From positions 1 to 62,501 of the forward strand of contig JBNKVT010000058.1 in the NCBI GenBank assembly GCA_050299335.1: a stretch of DNA of 62,501 nucleotides. The letters are read 5' to 3'. The position numbers and the translations under genes were made by a program. Source of the stretch: JBNKVT01 sp050299335. GTDB taxonomy: Bacteria; Pseudomonadota; Alphaproteobacteria; Rhodobacterales; Rhodobacteraceae. Shown in pieces: positions 31,478 through 40,851 of this stretch (positions within the stretch are counted from its first letter, which is position 1; each line of letters begins with the position of its first letter). The notes under the pieces were generated by a model. That model had not been told where the DNA came from. It saw nothing but the letters and a program-made list of their open reading frames with translations, and ran no database searches.

Positions 31478-31975
31478 ATGAGCAAGGACAATCAGCCGTC
31501 GGATGTCGACTTCATTGCCGCTCTGGCGCAGTTGTTGCGCGAGCACGACCTGACCGAGATCGAGGTCAGCCGCGAATATGGCGAGGATGACGCTCTCAAT
31601 GTCCGCGTCGCCCGCCAGATCGCCGCCGCCCCCGTCCAGGTCGCCGTTCCCGCCGCGCCAGCCGCCCCGGCACACGCCGCCGCCGCAGCACCGGCACCCG
31701 CTGCTCCTGCTGCCGCCCCAACTGACGATCCCGCCCAGCTGCCCGGGGCGGTCACCTCGCCGATGGTCGGCACTGCCTATCTGCAGCCCGAACCCGGCTC
31801 GCCTGCCTTCGTCAAGGTCGGTGACACGGTCGAGGAGAATCAGACCATCCTCATCATCGAAGCCATGAAGACCATGAACCAGATCCCCGCCCCCCGCGCC
31901 GGGACGGTCAAGCGCATCCTCATAGAGGACGGCTCTCCCGTCGAATTCGGCGATCCCCTGATGGTCATCGAATAA
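31478..31975 (+). CDS. accB: Biotin carboxyl carrier protein of acetyl-CoA carboxylase
   Basis: A 165-residue carrier. The N-terminal domain (about 1-50) is followed by a long Ala/Pro linker (about 50-88) and the biotinyl domain with Lys131 in IIEAMKTMNQIP. It carries CO2 from the AccC active site to the carboxyltransferase in fatty acid synthesis. The ATG has GAGGGGAAG upstream. accC follows after 16 bases. Confidence 0.95.
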   Translation: MSKDNQPSDVDFIAALAQLLREHDLTEIEVSREYGEDDALNVRVARQIAAAPVQVAVPAAPAAPAHAAAAAPAPAAPAAAPTDDPAQLPGAVTSPMVGTAYLQPEPGSPAFVKVGDTVEENQTILIIEAMKTMNQIPAPRAGTVKRILIEDGSPVEFGDPLMVIE

Positions 31976-31991
31976 CCCCTGGGGGCCTTTC

Positions 31992-33332
31992 ATGTTCGAC
32001 AAAATCCTCATTGCCAACCGGGGCGAGATCGCGCTCCGCGTGATCCGTGCCTGCAAGGAGATGGGCATCAAATCCGTGGCAGTCCATTCCACCGCCGATG
32101 CCGACGCCATGCATGTCCGCATGGCCGACGAAAGCGTCTGCATCGGCCCGCCTTCCGGCACGCTGAGCTACCTTTCGGTTCCCAACATCATCTCGGCCTG
32201 CGAGATCACCGGCGCCGAGGCCGTGCATCCCGGCTACGGGTTCCTGTCCGAGAACGCCAATTTCGTGCAGATCCTCGAGGATCACCAGATCATCTTCATC
32301 GGCCCGACTTCGGACCATATCCGGATCATGGGCGACAAGATCACCGCCAAGGACACGATGAAGAAGCTCGGGGTGCCGTGCGTGCCCGGCTCGGATGGCG
32401 GCGTGGCCAATATCGAGGAAGCGCGCCGGATCGCCGCCGAAATAGGCTATCCGGTCATCATCAAGGCCACCGCCGGTGGCGGCGGGCGCGGAATGAAGGT
32501 GGCGAAGTCCGAGAAGGACCTCGATATTGCGTTTTCCTCGGCGCGGTCGGAGGCCAAGGCCGCCTTCGGCAATGACGAATGCTACATGGAGAAATATCTC
32601 CAGCTGCCGCGCCATATCGAGATCCAGGTCTTTGGGGATGGCAAGGGCCAGGCGGTGCATCTGGGCGAACGCGACTGTTCGCTGCAGCGCCGCCATCAGA
32701 AAGTATTTGAAGAGGCCCCCTCGCCGGTCATCGACGCCGAGACCCGGGCGCGGATCGGCAAGACCTGTGCCGAGGCGGTCGCCGCCATCAACTATGCCGG
32801 GGCGGGCACCATCGAATTTCTCTATGAGAACGGCGAGTTCTACTTCATCGAGATGAACACCCGCCTTCAGGTCGAACACCCGGTGACCGAGATGGTCTAC
32901 GATGTCGATCTCGTCCGCGAGCAGATCAACGTCGCCGCCGGGTTGCCGATGTCGTTCCGCCAGGAGGACATGATCCCGCGCGGCCATGCCATCGAATGCC
33001 GAATCAACGCCGAGAAACTGCCGGATTTCCGGCCCTCTCCGGGCAAGGTGACGGCCTATCACGCGCCCGGCGGTCTTGGCGTGCGCATGGACAGCGCGCT
33101 TTATCAGGGCTATTCGATCCCGCCCTATTACGACAGTCTGATCGGCAAGCTGATCGTCTTCGGCATCGACCGTCCGACGACGCTGGCGCGTCTCGACCGG
33201 GCGCTTGGCGAGCTGATCGTCGACGGGATCGACACCTCGACGCCGCTCTTCCATGCGCTGTTGGCCGAAGAGGATGTCCAGACCGGCAATTACGATATCC
33301 ACTGGTTGGAGAAATGGCTCGACAGGGGCTGA
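31992..33332 (+). CDS. accC: Biotin carboxylase of acetyl-CoA carboxylase
   Basis: A 446-residue ATP-dependent enzyme that carboxylates biotin on AccB. Landmarks: MFDKILIANRGEIALRVIRA, the ATP-grasp glycine loop KATAGGGGRGMKV, the HHQKVFEEAPSPV-like RRHQKVFEEAPSP, and EMNTRLQVEHPVTE. Length is typical. It is the second gene of accBC. A 208-base gap without a gene separates it from the converging PopZ-like gene. Confidence 0.97.
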   Translation: MFDKILIANRGEIALRVIRACKEMGIKSVAVHSTADADAMHVRMADESVCIGPPSGTLSYLSVPNIISACEITGAEAVHPGYGFLSENANFVQILEDHQIIFIGPTSDHIRIMGDKITAKDTMKKLGVPCVPGSDGGVANIEEARRIAAEIGYPVIIKATAGGGGRGMKVAKSEKDLDIAFSSARSEAKAAFGNDECYMEKYLQLPRHIEIQVFGDGKGQAVHLGERDCSLQRRHQKVFEEAPSPVIDAETRARIGKTCAEAVAAINYAGAGTIEFLYENGEFYFIEMNTRLQVEHPVTEMVYDVDLVREQINVAAGLPMSFRQEDMIPRGHAIECRINAEKLPDFRPSPGKVTAYHAPGGLGVRMDSALYQGYSIPPYYDSLIGKLIVFGIDRPTTLARLDRALGELIVDGIDTSTPLFHALLAEEDVQTGNYDIHWLEKWLDRG

Positions 33333-33540
33333 GCCCGTCGCGCCGTTCCGCGCCGGGCGTCAATCCCCCTTTCGGGCCCGTTGGCCCCCCTTTCATGGGA
33401 CAGAAGGGGAGGCGCAGCGTCGGGGACTGGGGGGGCAGAGAATGGCCTGCCGGAGCGCAGACAAGGGGCGACCGAAGCAGACCAGGCGGGCTGCCGCACC
33501 CCCATGAGGCACCTGCCCTGCCGGAGCGGGCCTGTCGGTG

Positions 33541-34944
33541 TCAGTCGCTCAGGATCCCGGTTCCGTCCTCGTCCGAAAGCGCCAGCGCGATTTCGCGCCG
33601 GATGATCTTGCGGATGTTCCGCGACAGTTTTTCGCCCAGTTCTCCGGCCAGTTCCTCGCGCACGATCTCGGTGACGATCTGGCGCAGCTCGCCCTCGTCG
33701 AAGAACGGCGCGGGCGTTTCGGGACCAGCCGTTCCAGCCGCACTTCCCCCACCTGCCGCCACCGCCGGGATATCCGGCGTTTCCTCGGCAGCCCTTGCGG
33801 CGTCTTCCTCCGCCGGTTTCGGAAAGGACCCGGAATAGCTCAGGCCCGCCGCCTCGATCACCGAACGCACGCCCGAGAACGCGCCCTGGCTCTTCAGCGC
33901 TTCCGCTGCCTGCGACAATTCGGCGAAGGCCGCCTCGGCACTCTGGAACGAATCGAATTCAGGATCCGGGACCCCGTCTTCCGGTCCCGCAGTCCCTTCC
34001 TGCGCCGACATGTCCGCCGCACCGGTATCGGGTCCGACCTGCGTTTCGCGCGCGATGCGGGATTTCGCGAAAGGATTGATCTTGCCGGAATTTTCGCCGG
34101 ACGGCGCCTCCGCGTCCTCACGCTCGCCCCCGTCGAGCTTGCTGAGCGAGGCCAGCGCGAAGGGGGACAGCTTTTCCTCCAATCCCGGTGTCGACCTGCG
34201 CGGCGCGTCTTCCGGCGCGGGTCGCGCGGCAAATTCGCGGCGCGGGGTGGGTCTGGATACCGGCTCTGAAACGACACGGTCCACAAGCGTCGCCTCCGGG
34301 AGCGGTTCGGCGTCCGCCCCTGCCGCAGGTTCGGGATCAGACGGGATCGCGTCGGGGGTATCTGCCAGGGGAAGGCCCGGCGCGGCGGTGTCCGCTTCCT
34401 TGGCCGGCTCTGGTTCCGTGTCGAAGCCTTCGGTGAAACTGATCGGTCGCGGCAGCCTGGCACCTTCCGAGCGCAGTGGCCGGACCCGGTTGAGCGAGGC
34501 CTCGAAGGCGGGGCTCGGGTCCGCCCTGCCCGTGGCCTTTTTCGTGGCCTCATTGGTGGCCCCGTCCCTGGCATCCTCAGGCGCTTTCGCCGCAACTGCC
34601 CCCGGTGCCGGGTCACGCGGGGCTTTGACCTCCGCGAGGTCCGGATCCGGTCCGGAGGCAGGCATGGGCCCGGGAGCGGCAACAACAGGAGAGGGTTGCG
34701 CGGTCGCATCGGAAGGGGCGGATGGGTGCGATGTCAGAGGCGGATCGGGACGGAAATCCAGCCGGGGTTTGGCCGTCTCGGACAAGACCAGCGGCGCGTC
34801 ATTGTCCAGGGACAGTACGTCGGGCGTGGCACGCACCCGTTTCGCTGACTTCTCGCGCAATTCGTCGGATACCAGCCTGCGGATCGAGGACAGGACGTCG
34901 GTCACTTCTTCTTTGCCCGAGGGCGGGGATTTCTTGTCGGTCAT
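33541..34944 (-). CDS. PopZ-like protein with acidic, proline-rich linker
   Basis: A 467-residue protein. The N-terminus (EEVTDVLSSIRRLVSDELRE, about 10-30) resembles the helix of the polar organising protein PopZ (EILASIRRIISED in Caulobacter). The C-terminus (LRQIVTEIVREELAGELGEK, then NIRKIIRREIALAL) resembles its oligomerisation helices. Between lie about 370 residues of low-complexity Pro/Ala/Glu-rich sequence. Caulobacter PopZ has the same plan in fewer residues. The similarity is short, so the call is tentative. The ATG at 34944 is preferred to an upstream GTG. A TolC-family gene lies just upstream on the same strand. Confidence 0.6.
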   Translation of the reverse strand: MTDKKSPPSGKEEVTDVLSSIRRLVSDELREKSAKRVRATPDVLSLDNDAPLVLSETAKPRLDFRPDPPLTSHPSAPSDATAQPSPVVAAPGPMPASGPDPDLAEVKAPRDPAPGAVAAKAPEDARDGATNEATKKATGRADPSPAFEASLNRVRPLRSEGARLPRPISFTEGFDTEPEPAKEADTAAPGLPLADTPDAIPSDPEPAAGADAEPLPEATLVDRVVSEPVSRPTPRREFAARPAPEDAPRRSTPGLEEKLSPFALASLSKLDGGEREDAEAPSGENSGKINPFAKSRIARETQVGPDTGAADMSAQEGTAGPEDGVPDPEFDSFQSAEAAFAELSQAAEALKSQGAFSGVRSVIEAAGLSYSGSFPKPAEEDAARAAEETPDIPAVAAGGGSAAGTAGPETPAPFFDEGELRQIVTEIVREELAGELGEKLSRNIRKIIRREIALALSDEDGTGILSD

Positions 34945-34970
34945 GCAAAAGGGCCTCACTGGGGGAGGCT

Positions 34971-36368
34971 TTATTGTGACCAGCGATCCCTGATCTTGTC
35001 AACAACACTGCCGTCGAAGCGCGTCGAATAGGGCGCGCGCTCGGCCTGACCGTAGTGGATATCGGGATCGTAGACGGTGACGCCGAGATTGAGATGCTCG
35101 ACCGTCAGCAGGCCCACCGCGGCCAGCACGTTATATGCCGCGACGAACTCGTCTCGCTTTGCCTGGACCTGCTGGAAGCGCGCATCGCGCAGTTCCTGCT
35201 CGCGGTCCAGCACGTCGAGCGTGGTGCGCGCGCCCAGCTTTGCCTCTTCGACAACGCCATCATAGGTGACCTGAGCGGCCTCGATCTGCCGCTCGTTGGC
35301 CGCGATCGTCGCCCGCGCCACCAAAAGCGTCGACCAGGCCGAGGCGACATCCTGCCGCACCAGCCGCGCCGCGTTCTGAACCTGGTATTTGCGCGATGCG
35401 AGAATCTGTTCAGCCTGCCGCACCGCCGAACTCAGCGCCCCGCCCCTGTATAGCGGCAAGTTTCCGCGCAAACCGACATTTCCGCCCCTGTTGGTGTTGC
35501 TGCCACCGAAGATCGTGTCGTCGCTGTTGGTCACCGAAACCCCGGCGCCAAGGGACAGGGACGGGCCAAGCGCGCCGCGCGCCCGCTCCAGATCGTGGAC
35601 GGCGACCAGTTCCGAGAAGCGCGTGGCAACAAGCGTCGGGCTCTCGCGCATGGCGATGGCCTCGGCCTCGTCCAGGGTCGATGGCAGGGCCGGCAGCGGC
35701 GGCAGCGGTGCGAGATTCCGAGGCGCTTCGCCGACGACAGCCCGGAAGGTCTCGCGCGCGACTTCAAGCTGTCCGAGGCTCCGGGCCAGGATCGCTTCAG
35801 CCTCGGCCTGACGGGCCTGGGCGAGCGAGACATCGGTGCGGGTCACCTCGCCGACCTCGAATCGGTCGCGAGCCGCCTGGACCTGCTGTTGCAGCACCGA
35901 GACGTTCCGCCGGGACAGTTCCACGAATTCCCGGTTGCTCAGCACATCCGCATAGGCGGCAATCGCCGCGCCGAGCACGTTCTGCTCCTGGGTCTTGAGA
36001 TCGGCGCGTCCGGCGGAGACCTGGGCCTTCGAAGCCTCGATGGCCGCCGCCGACTGACCATGATCATAAAGCACCAGCGTCAGGTCGAGGCTCGCCCGCG
36101 CCTGATCGGTGGTGTTCCAATTGTCATCGACCCCCGAGCGGCTGACGGTGTAATCGGCGTTGAGATCGATGAAGGGACGTCGCTGCGCCCTGGCCTGGGC
36201 TACGTTTTCGTCCGTGGCGCGCAATTGCGCCCGGGCGGTTTCGAGAAGCGGGCTCTGCTGGTAGGTCTTGATCAGCACATCGGCGAGCGTATCCGCCTGA
36301 ACCAGCGATGCCATCATCGCGAGAACCGCACCCAATACCGCCGCTCTCACCTGCCCTTTGCGCATCAT
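34971..36368 (-). CDS. TolC-family outer-membrane channel protein
   Basis: A 465-residue exported protein that should form the trimeric outer-membrane duct of type I secretion or efflux. The signal peptide is MMRKGQVRAAVLGAVLAMMA, cleaved near VQA-DTL. Long coiled helices carry the family motifs (TYQQSPLLETARAQLRATDE, VLDREQELRDARFQQVQAKR). The Pcm-like gene lies 71 bases upstream on the same strand and may be co-transcribed. No inner-membrane partner is in the window. Confidence 0.9.
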   Translation of the reverse strand: MMRKGQVRAAVLGAVLAMMASLVQADTLADVLIKTYQQSPLLETARAQLRATDENVAQARAQRRPFIDLNADYTVSRSGVDDNWNTTDQARASLDLTLVLYDHGQSAAAIEASKAQVSAGRADLKTQEQNVLGAAIAAYADVLSNREFVELSRRNVSVLQQQVQAARDRFEVGEVTRTDVSLAQARQAEAEAILARSLGQLEVARETFRAVVGEAPRNLAPLPPLPALPSTLDEAEAIAMRESPTLVATRFSELVAVHDLERARGALGPSLSLGAGVSVTNSDDTIFGGSNTNRGGNVGLRGNLPLYRGGALSSAVRQAEQILASRKYQVQNAARLVRQDVASAWSTLLVARATIAANERQIEAAQVTYDGVVEEAKLGARTTLDVLDREQELRDARFQQVQAKRDEFVAAYNVLAAVGLLTVEHLNLGVTVYDPDIHYGQAERAPYSTRFDGSVVDKIRDRWSQ

Positions 36369-36439
36369 CCCAACCTCAGCCCTGGTTTCCTGTCCGGCAA
36401 AGTAAGCATTGCTGACTTCCGGCGCAACACCGGACGGGT

Positions 36440-37093
36440 TCAGAAAACAAATTCCTTATCGGCGGCGAAGCCGGGCAGAACCGGCGCCGTTGCATCGAAC
36501 ACGGTCCGCCAGGCGATCCGGCCTCCGGACTTGAGCCCGATCCGGGCGCGTCCGACCGGCCCGTCGACACCGATCATGCCGATCCGGCCGCCTTCCTTGA
36601 GCTGATCCGCAATCGCCTCGGGCAGTTCCACCACCCCGCCCTGGACCATAATCACATCATAGGGCCCGTGTTCGTCCGCCCCCTTGGCCAGCGGCCCCGT
36701 ATGGACCACTGCGTTGTCGATGGATTGCCGCGCCAGCGCCTCGCCCGCCGCCTGCGCCATGGCCTCATCCTCCTCGACCGCAACCACGGCTTCGGCCAGC
36801 CGGCCGATCAGCGCCGCCGAATAGCCGCAGCCGCAGCCTATATCGAGCACCAGCTCGTCGGGGGCAATTGCCAGCGCGTCAAGCAGTTTGCCCATCGTTC
36901 TCGGCGCCAGGATCACCCGCCCCGGCCCCAGCGAAATGGCCTCGTCCGCATAGGCCACCGAACGCCGGTCACGCGGCACGAATTCCTCGCGCGGGACCGC
37001 CAGCATCGCGGCGATGATCGGGTAGAGCGTGACATCTGAGGGCCGCACCTGGCAATCGACCATGGTCGTGCGGGCTTGGGCGAAGTCGGTCAT
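36440..37093 (-). CDS. Protein-L-isoaspartate O-methyltransferase-like protein
   Basis: A 217-residue class I methyltransferase of the Pcm family. It shows MVDCQVRPSDVTLYPIIAAM at the start, PREEFVPRDRRSVAYADEAI, the SAM motif VLDIGCGCGYSAALIG, and DVIMVQGGVVELPEAI in the second half. The enzyme family repairs isoaspartyl residues, though this subgroup, common beside tolC in alphaproteobacteria, may have another substrate. The ATG at 37093 gives the family length; upstream codons have no homology-like content. Confidence 0.82.
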   Translation of the reverse strand: MTDFAQARTTMVDCQVRPSDVTLYPIIAAMLAVPREEFVPRDRRSVAYADEAISLGPGRVILAPRTMGKLLDALAIAPDELVLDIGCGCGYSAALIGRLAEAVVAVEEDEAMAQAAGEALARQSIDNAVVHTGPLAKGADEHGPYDVIMVQGGVVELPEAIADQLKEGGRIGMIGVDGPVGRARIGLKSGGRIAWRTVFDATAPVLPGFAADKEFVF

Positions 37094-37285
37094 GGGGTCG
37101 AAACTCGTGTCTGGTGCGAAACGCTGTCTTTGTCTTGCCACAACCGCCTCTGACCCGCAATCCATCAATGCGGGGCGGCTTGCCGGGATGGGGCGTACCG
37201 TTTGACACGGCACGGCACGAACCCGGAGGCCTGACCAAATCCCTGTTGCACCCATGCCTCCCAGGGCCTAAAGGAGTGGCAATCT

Positions 37286-37359
37286 GGCGACGTGGCGGAG
37301 TGGTTACGCAGCGGATTGCAAATCCGTGTACACCGGTTCGATTCCGGTCGTCGCCTCCA
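37286..37359 (+). tRNA. tRNA-Cys(GCA)
   Basis: Acceptor GGCGACG pairs with CGTCGCC, discriminator T, encoded CCA. The anticodon loop is TTGCAAA, giving GCA. The T-arm contains CGGTTCGATTCCG. Length is 74 bases. Confidence 0.95.
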
Positions 37360-38019
37360 AATTATCAAGCAATCCCTTGTTTTTAAGGTTTTTGAGGTAC
37401 TTCATACCCGCCCACCTACCCGCCAAAAATGGGTTCTGATGTGTTCGCGTATGTTAGGCGTTAGCCACCGACCTTGCGCGGAGAGTGCCCCAGTTCAGCA
37501 AGCATGACGTCGGAGAGGGCAAGCCTGTTCGCGTGGTCTTCGCCTTGCCCGTCGCTGACACAACGCCACCCAATAGACCCGTTGTCGCGGTCCAATGCAT
37601 ACGCAGGTTGGTGATCTTTTTTGGAGGGCTTCCCGCGCAATGCGCTCTCAGTCTCCACCTTCGCAAGGGGCGCTCTAGAAAAGCCCGGACACGCGCGCAC
37701 CACCTTGGAACGGTAATGCCTGCACCGTCAAACCACACGGTTCGGCAGCACGACGCTTCAGCGCATTCCGCACAGTCATTGCGTGCCACCGCCCGTCCCT
37801 CGCCGTCTCCACCCCGCGTTCATTCAATTCCCCGCGGTCTGGCGTAGAGAAGTCCCCCGCGCTTGGATTGCGTGAATGAGCGGCAGGACATTGGCCGCGA
37901 AGGTAACAATTTCAGCATGTTAATAGGTACCTTGGGCAAATCTGGTTTACCGGGGTGTTAGGCATAGTCGGGAAAACTGCGACGAAATACCGCTTAAGAA
38001 ATCTGATGGGGATAGGATC
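37360..38019. other. 660-base stretch without a convincing gene
   Basis: Between tRNA-Cys and the response regulator. The first 80 bases are AT-rich with short T runs. Open frames of 70-120 codons exist on both strands between about 37450 and 37850, but none has a clear ribosome site or recognisable motif. A stretch directly 3' of a tRNA is a usual landing site for integrating elements, so this may be the remains of one; I find no integrase. An AT-rich segment at 37905-38000 probably holds the promoter of the two-component pair. Confidence 0.5.
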
Positions 38020-38427
38020 ATGCGCATACTGGTTCTGGAGGACGATATCACACTTCTGGGAATCTGGAGTGAGGTTCTGCGGTCGGAAGGCCATGAGGTG
38101 ACAGCTTGTTCCAGCCTGGAAGACGCCAAGAGTATCTTGCCGTTCCGGAGGTTCGATCTGTTCATTACCGATCTGTGCCTGAACGGCGATATCTCGCTGC
38201 CGGTGCTGCAAATCGCCAGTTTCCGCAATCCCATGGCGAAAATTATCGTCATTACCGGCACCGGCTGGTTCGGCTGCGGGGAAATGGCGCAGATCGCGCC
38301 ACATGTCGATCTGACGCTGCGCAAGCCGCTGTCGAACAAGGACCTTCTGGCCTATATCGATCATCTGAATGGCGCCGCCAGAGCCCCGGCTGCGACCAAT
38401 ATCCACTATCTGTTTGAATCGGCGTAG
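38020..38427 (+). CDS. Single-domain response regulator
   Basis: A 135-residue receiver domain without an output domain. The N-terminal acidic pocket is VLEDDITLLG, the phospho-acceptor Asp51 lies in FDLFITDLCLNG, the Thr in KIIVITGTGWF and the Lys in TLRKPLSNKD. The C-terminus is short, so it probably signals through protein contact. It overlaps the start of the kinase gene behind it, which makes a cognate pair likely. Confidence 0.88.
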   Translation: MRILVLEDDITLLGIWSEVLRSEGHEVTACSSLEDAKSILPFRRFDLFITDLCLNGDISLPVLQIASFRNPMAKIIVITGTGWFGCGEMAQIAPHVDLTLRKPLSNKDLLAYIDHLNGAARAPAATNIHYLFESA

Positions 38428-39823
38428 AAAACGCGAAACCTTTCTCGCAGCTCTGGCCGCGTCCACAGTCCTTGCCGTCTTTTTGGCGCTGTCGACTGAA
38501 ATCCATGCGGCCATGCCGCTGACCGCCGACAGCGCGTTCCAGGGGCTGAGCTCCGACATATCCGCCACACGTACCGGTCATCGTGAAGCCCGGGAAACGA
38601 CGCGCGAGCCGTTGGGACCGATGCCGGCGAAACTCCAGGCGCATATTGGCATCGACCTGACCGGAGGTATCGCCGCCGTCTCCATCGTCCAGAGCGAAGC
38701 CTTCCACGGGACCGTCAACATGGTCCTCGACATCGGCAAACAGCTCGACCAAGTCCTCTTCGTGGATAGCGGTTCCGTGTTGCAGCCGCACATTTTCCTC
38801 ATGCTGCTTGTCGCCCTGTCCGTCGGCGTCTACGCGGTCCTTCACCGCCTGCTTCGATCGAAATCGAAATGCACCATCGAGACTCTGCAAATTGCCAACC
38901 GCGCGTTGACCGCCGAACTCGCCCGGCGCGAACATGCCGAGGCCAGGATGTTGGAGGAAAGTGCCGCGAAAACCCGCCTCATCGCGGCCCTTAGCCACGA
39001 AATCCGCACGCCGATCAACGCCACCCAGGGCCTCTTCGAGTTGCTGGAGCAGGCCTCCATTCCCGAAAAACATGTCGCACAGGCCCGGCATGGACGTCTG
39101 GCGACCGAACGGCTCATGGCGCTTCTGACAAATATTCTGGAAACCGCGCGGATGAACGAAAAAATGGTCCGGATCCACCGTAAAACGACCAGACTGCAGG
39201 ACCTCTCGGATCATTGGCGTTCGCTTCTGACGGCCAGTCTGGCGCGATACGGCACACCCATCGAAGGCGCGGTCACGCTGCACGCAAACGGCTGCCAGGC
39301 ACTGGAGATAGACGAGATGCTGACGTCACAGATCGTCGGAAACCTCGTGGACAACGCGATCAAATACTCCAGCCAAGGGCAGATCGAGATCACGATTAGC
39401 GTCGACGGCCCTAACGATGCGGGACGCGACCCGGTGCTGCAGGTGCAGGTCACCGACAGTGGTCCGGGGATCCCAAAGGACAGGTGGCCGGATATCTTTC
39501 GCCGCTTCTACCAGATCGACGATGACGTGACCCAGCCCCGGTTGGGCGCGGGGCTGGGGCTGGCACTGTCAAGGGAATTTGCCGACCTGATGAACGGAAG
39601 ACTTGACCTTACAGATAGCCACAACGGCGGCACCACCTTTACCCTCACACTTCCTGCCCAACGGGTGGCAGAGGACATACTGACGGGCCCTAGCGCCGCA
39701 TCACGAACAGGTCCCGCCCCCGCCCCCGCACGTGCCGACCGCGATATCTGCCTGCCAAGCCTCGCCAATCAGCCGGATTTCTCCGCCACTCCCGCCTCGG
39801 CAAAGGTCGCCATGCCGGAATGA
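38369..39823 (+). CDS. Membrane sensor histidine kinase
   Basis: About 484 residues. There are two membrane segments (about 24-47 and 141-160) around a roughly 95-residue periplasmic loop. The acceptor box is ALSHEIRTPINATQGL and the ATPase domain shows VGNLVDNAIKYSS, VTDSGPGIPKDRW and GAGLGLALSREF. The start is uncertain: neither the ATG at 38369 nor a TTG at 38414 has a good ribosome site. The 3' end overlaps the converging cobT gene by 55 bases. It pairs with the response regulator at 38020. Confidence 0.85.
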   Translation: MAPPEPRLRPISTICLNRRRKRETFLAALAASTVLAVFLALSTEIHAAMPLTADSAFQGLSSDISATRTGHREARETTREPLGPMPAKLQAHIGIDLTGGIAAVSIVQSEAFHGTVNMVLDIGKQLDQVLFVDSGSVLQPHIFLMLLVALSVGVYAVLHRLLRSKSKCTIETLQIANRALTAELARREHAEARMLEESAAKTRLIAALSHEIRTPINATQGLFELLEQASIPEKHVAQARHGRLATERLMALLTNILETARMNEKMVRIHRKTTRLQDLSDHWRSLLTASLARYGTPIEGAVTLHANGCQALEIDEMLTSQIVGNLVDNAIKYSSQGQIEITISVDGPNDAGRDPVLQVQVTDSGPGIPKDRWPDIFRRFYQIDDDVTQPRLGAGLGLALSREFADLMNGRLDLTDSHNGGTTFTLTLPAQRVAEDILTGPSAASRTGPAPAPARADRDICLPSLANQPDFSATPASAKVAMPE

Positions 39824-40791
39824 CAGGCTATCGCGGCCTGCAGCACTCCCAGCGCCAGCGTCGCGCCCGAGCCCTCCCCCAGGCGCATATCCAGCGCGAG
39901 CAACGGATCCAGGCCCAGGGCGTCGAGCAGCCGTCCATGCGCCGCTTCCGCCGAACGGTGACCGGCCTGACAGTGATCCAGCGCCCGAGGGGCCGTCCGC
40001 GCCAGCACCGCTGCCGCTGCCGTGGCAATGAAACCGTCCAATAGCACCGGGATCCCGGCCATCCGCGCCCGCGTCATTGCTCCGGTCATCGCTGCTATCT
40101 CGCGTCCCCCCAACGTCCGCAATATCTCCATCGGTGTTGCCGGTCGGTTCACCGCCACCGCCGCCGCAACGGCTTCGGCCTTTCGCGCGACCCCGACCGT
40201 GTCCAGCCCTGTTCCGCGCCCGGCCCAATCCGCCGCCTGGCCTCCGAACAGCGCCAGCGCCATCGCCGCCGCCGCCGTGGTATTGCCAATCCCCATCTCG
40301 CCCGGAATGACCAGATCGGCCTCGGGATCGACCGCCTCCCACCCGGCCCGCAGCGCCGACAGGCACGCAGCCTCGTCCATCGCCGGGCCTTCGGCAATAT
40401 CGCCCGTCGGCCGGTCCAGATCGAGTGCGAGGACCGTCAGCCTGGCCCCGAATACCTTGCAAATCTGGTTGATCGCGGCACCTCCGTGTTCGAAATTCGC
40501 CACCATCTGCGCCGTGACCTCAGGTGGAAAGGCCGAGATACCGCGCCCTGCAACCCCATGATTTCCCGCAAAAATCACCACCTGGACCCGCTCCAGTTTC
40601 AGACGATCCGTCCCCCGCCAACCTGCATACCACTGGGCCAGTTCCTCCAGCCGGCCCAGCGAGCCCGGCGGCTTGGTCAGTTCGCCGTTCCGCGCCTGCG
40701 CCGCGGCACGCGCGCCTGGGTCGGGGCTGGGCAGGTGATCGAGGGCAGCGGCAAAGGCCGCCAGGGAGGGAAAGTCGAAGCTGCTCGACAT
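39769..40791 (-). CDS. cobT: Nicotinate-nucleotide:dimethylbenzimidazole phosphoribosyltransferase
   Basis: A 340-residue enzyme of the cobalamin lower-ligand pathway that makes alpha-ribazole phosphate. Motifs: NGELTKPPGSLGRLEELA, FAGNHGVAGRGISAFP, GEMGIGNTTAAAA, and the catalytic Glu in DMRLGEGSGATLA near the end. The ATG at 40791 is taken because it gives the family N-terminus; the upstream ATG at 40833 has no ribosome site. It is divergent from cobS. No cobalamin riboswitch was recognised in the short gap. Confidence 0.92.
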   Translation of the reverse strand: MSSSFDFPSLAAFAAALDHLPSPDPGARAAAQARNGELTKPPGSLGRLEELAQWYAGWRGTDRLKLERVQVVIFAGNHGVAGRGISAFPPEVTAQMVANFEHGGAAINQICKVFGARLTVLALDLDRPTGDIAEGPAMDEAACLSALRAGWEAVDPEADLVIPGEMGIGNTTAAAAMALALFGGQAADWAGRGTGLDTVGVARKAEAVAAAVAVNRPATPMEILRTLGGREIAAMTGAMTRARMAGIPVLLDGFIATAAAAVLARTAPRALDHCQAGHRSAEAAHGRLLDALGLDPLLALDMRLGEGSGATLALGVLQAAIACHSGMATFAEAGVAEKSG

Positions 40792-40851
40792 CGGTTGGGG
40801 TTTCCTTTTCACTGTCCCGGTCAGCGCCTTCATTAACCGCAGGTATCAGGA

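Noticed and set aside
37461..37703. An 80-codon frame after tRNA-Cys as an integrase remnant
   Set aside because: No tyrosine-recombinase motif can be seen, and there is no ribosome site. It is kept only as part of an unexplained gap.
40792..40851. A cobalamin riboswitch between cobT and cobS
   Set aside because: The gap is 60 bases, too short, and no B12-box-like sequence was seen.
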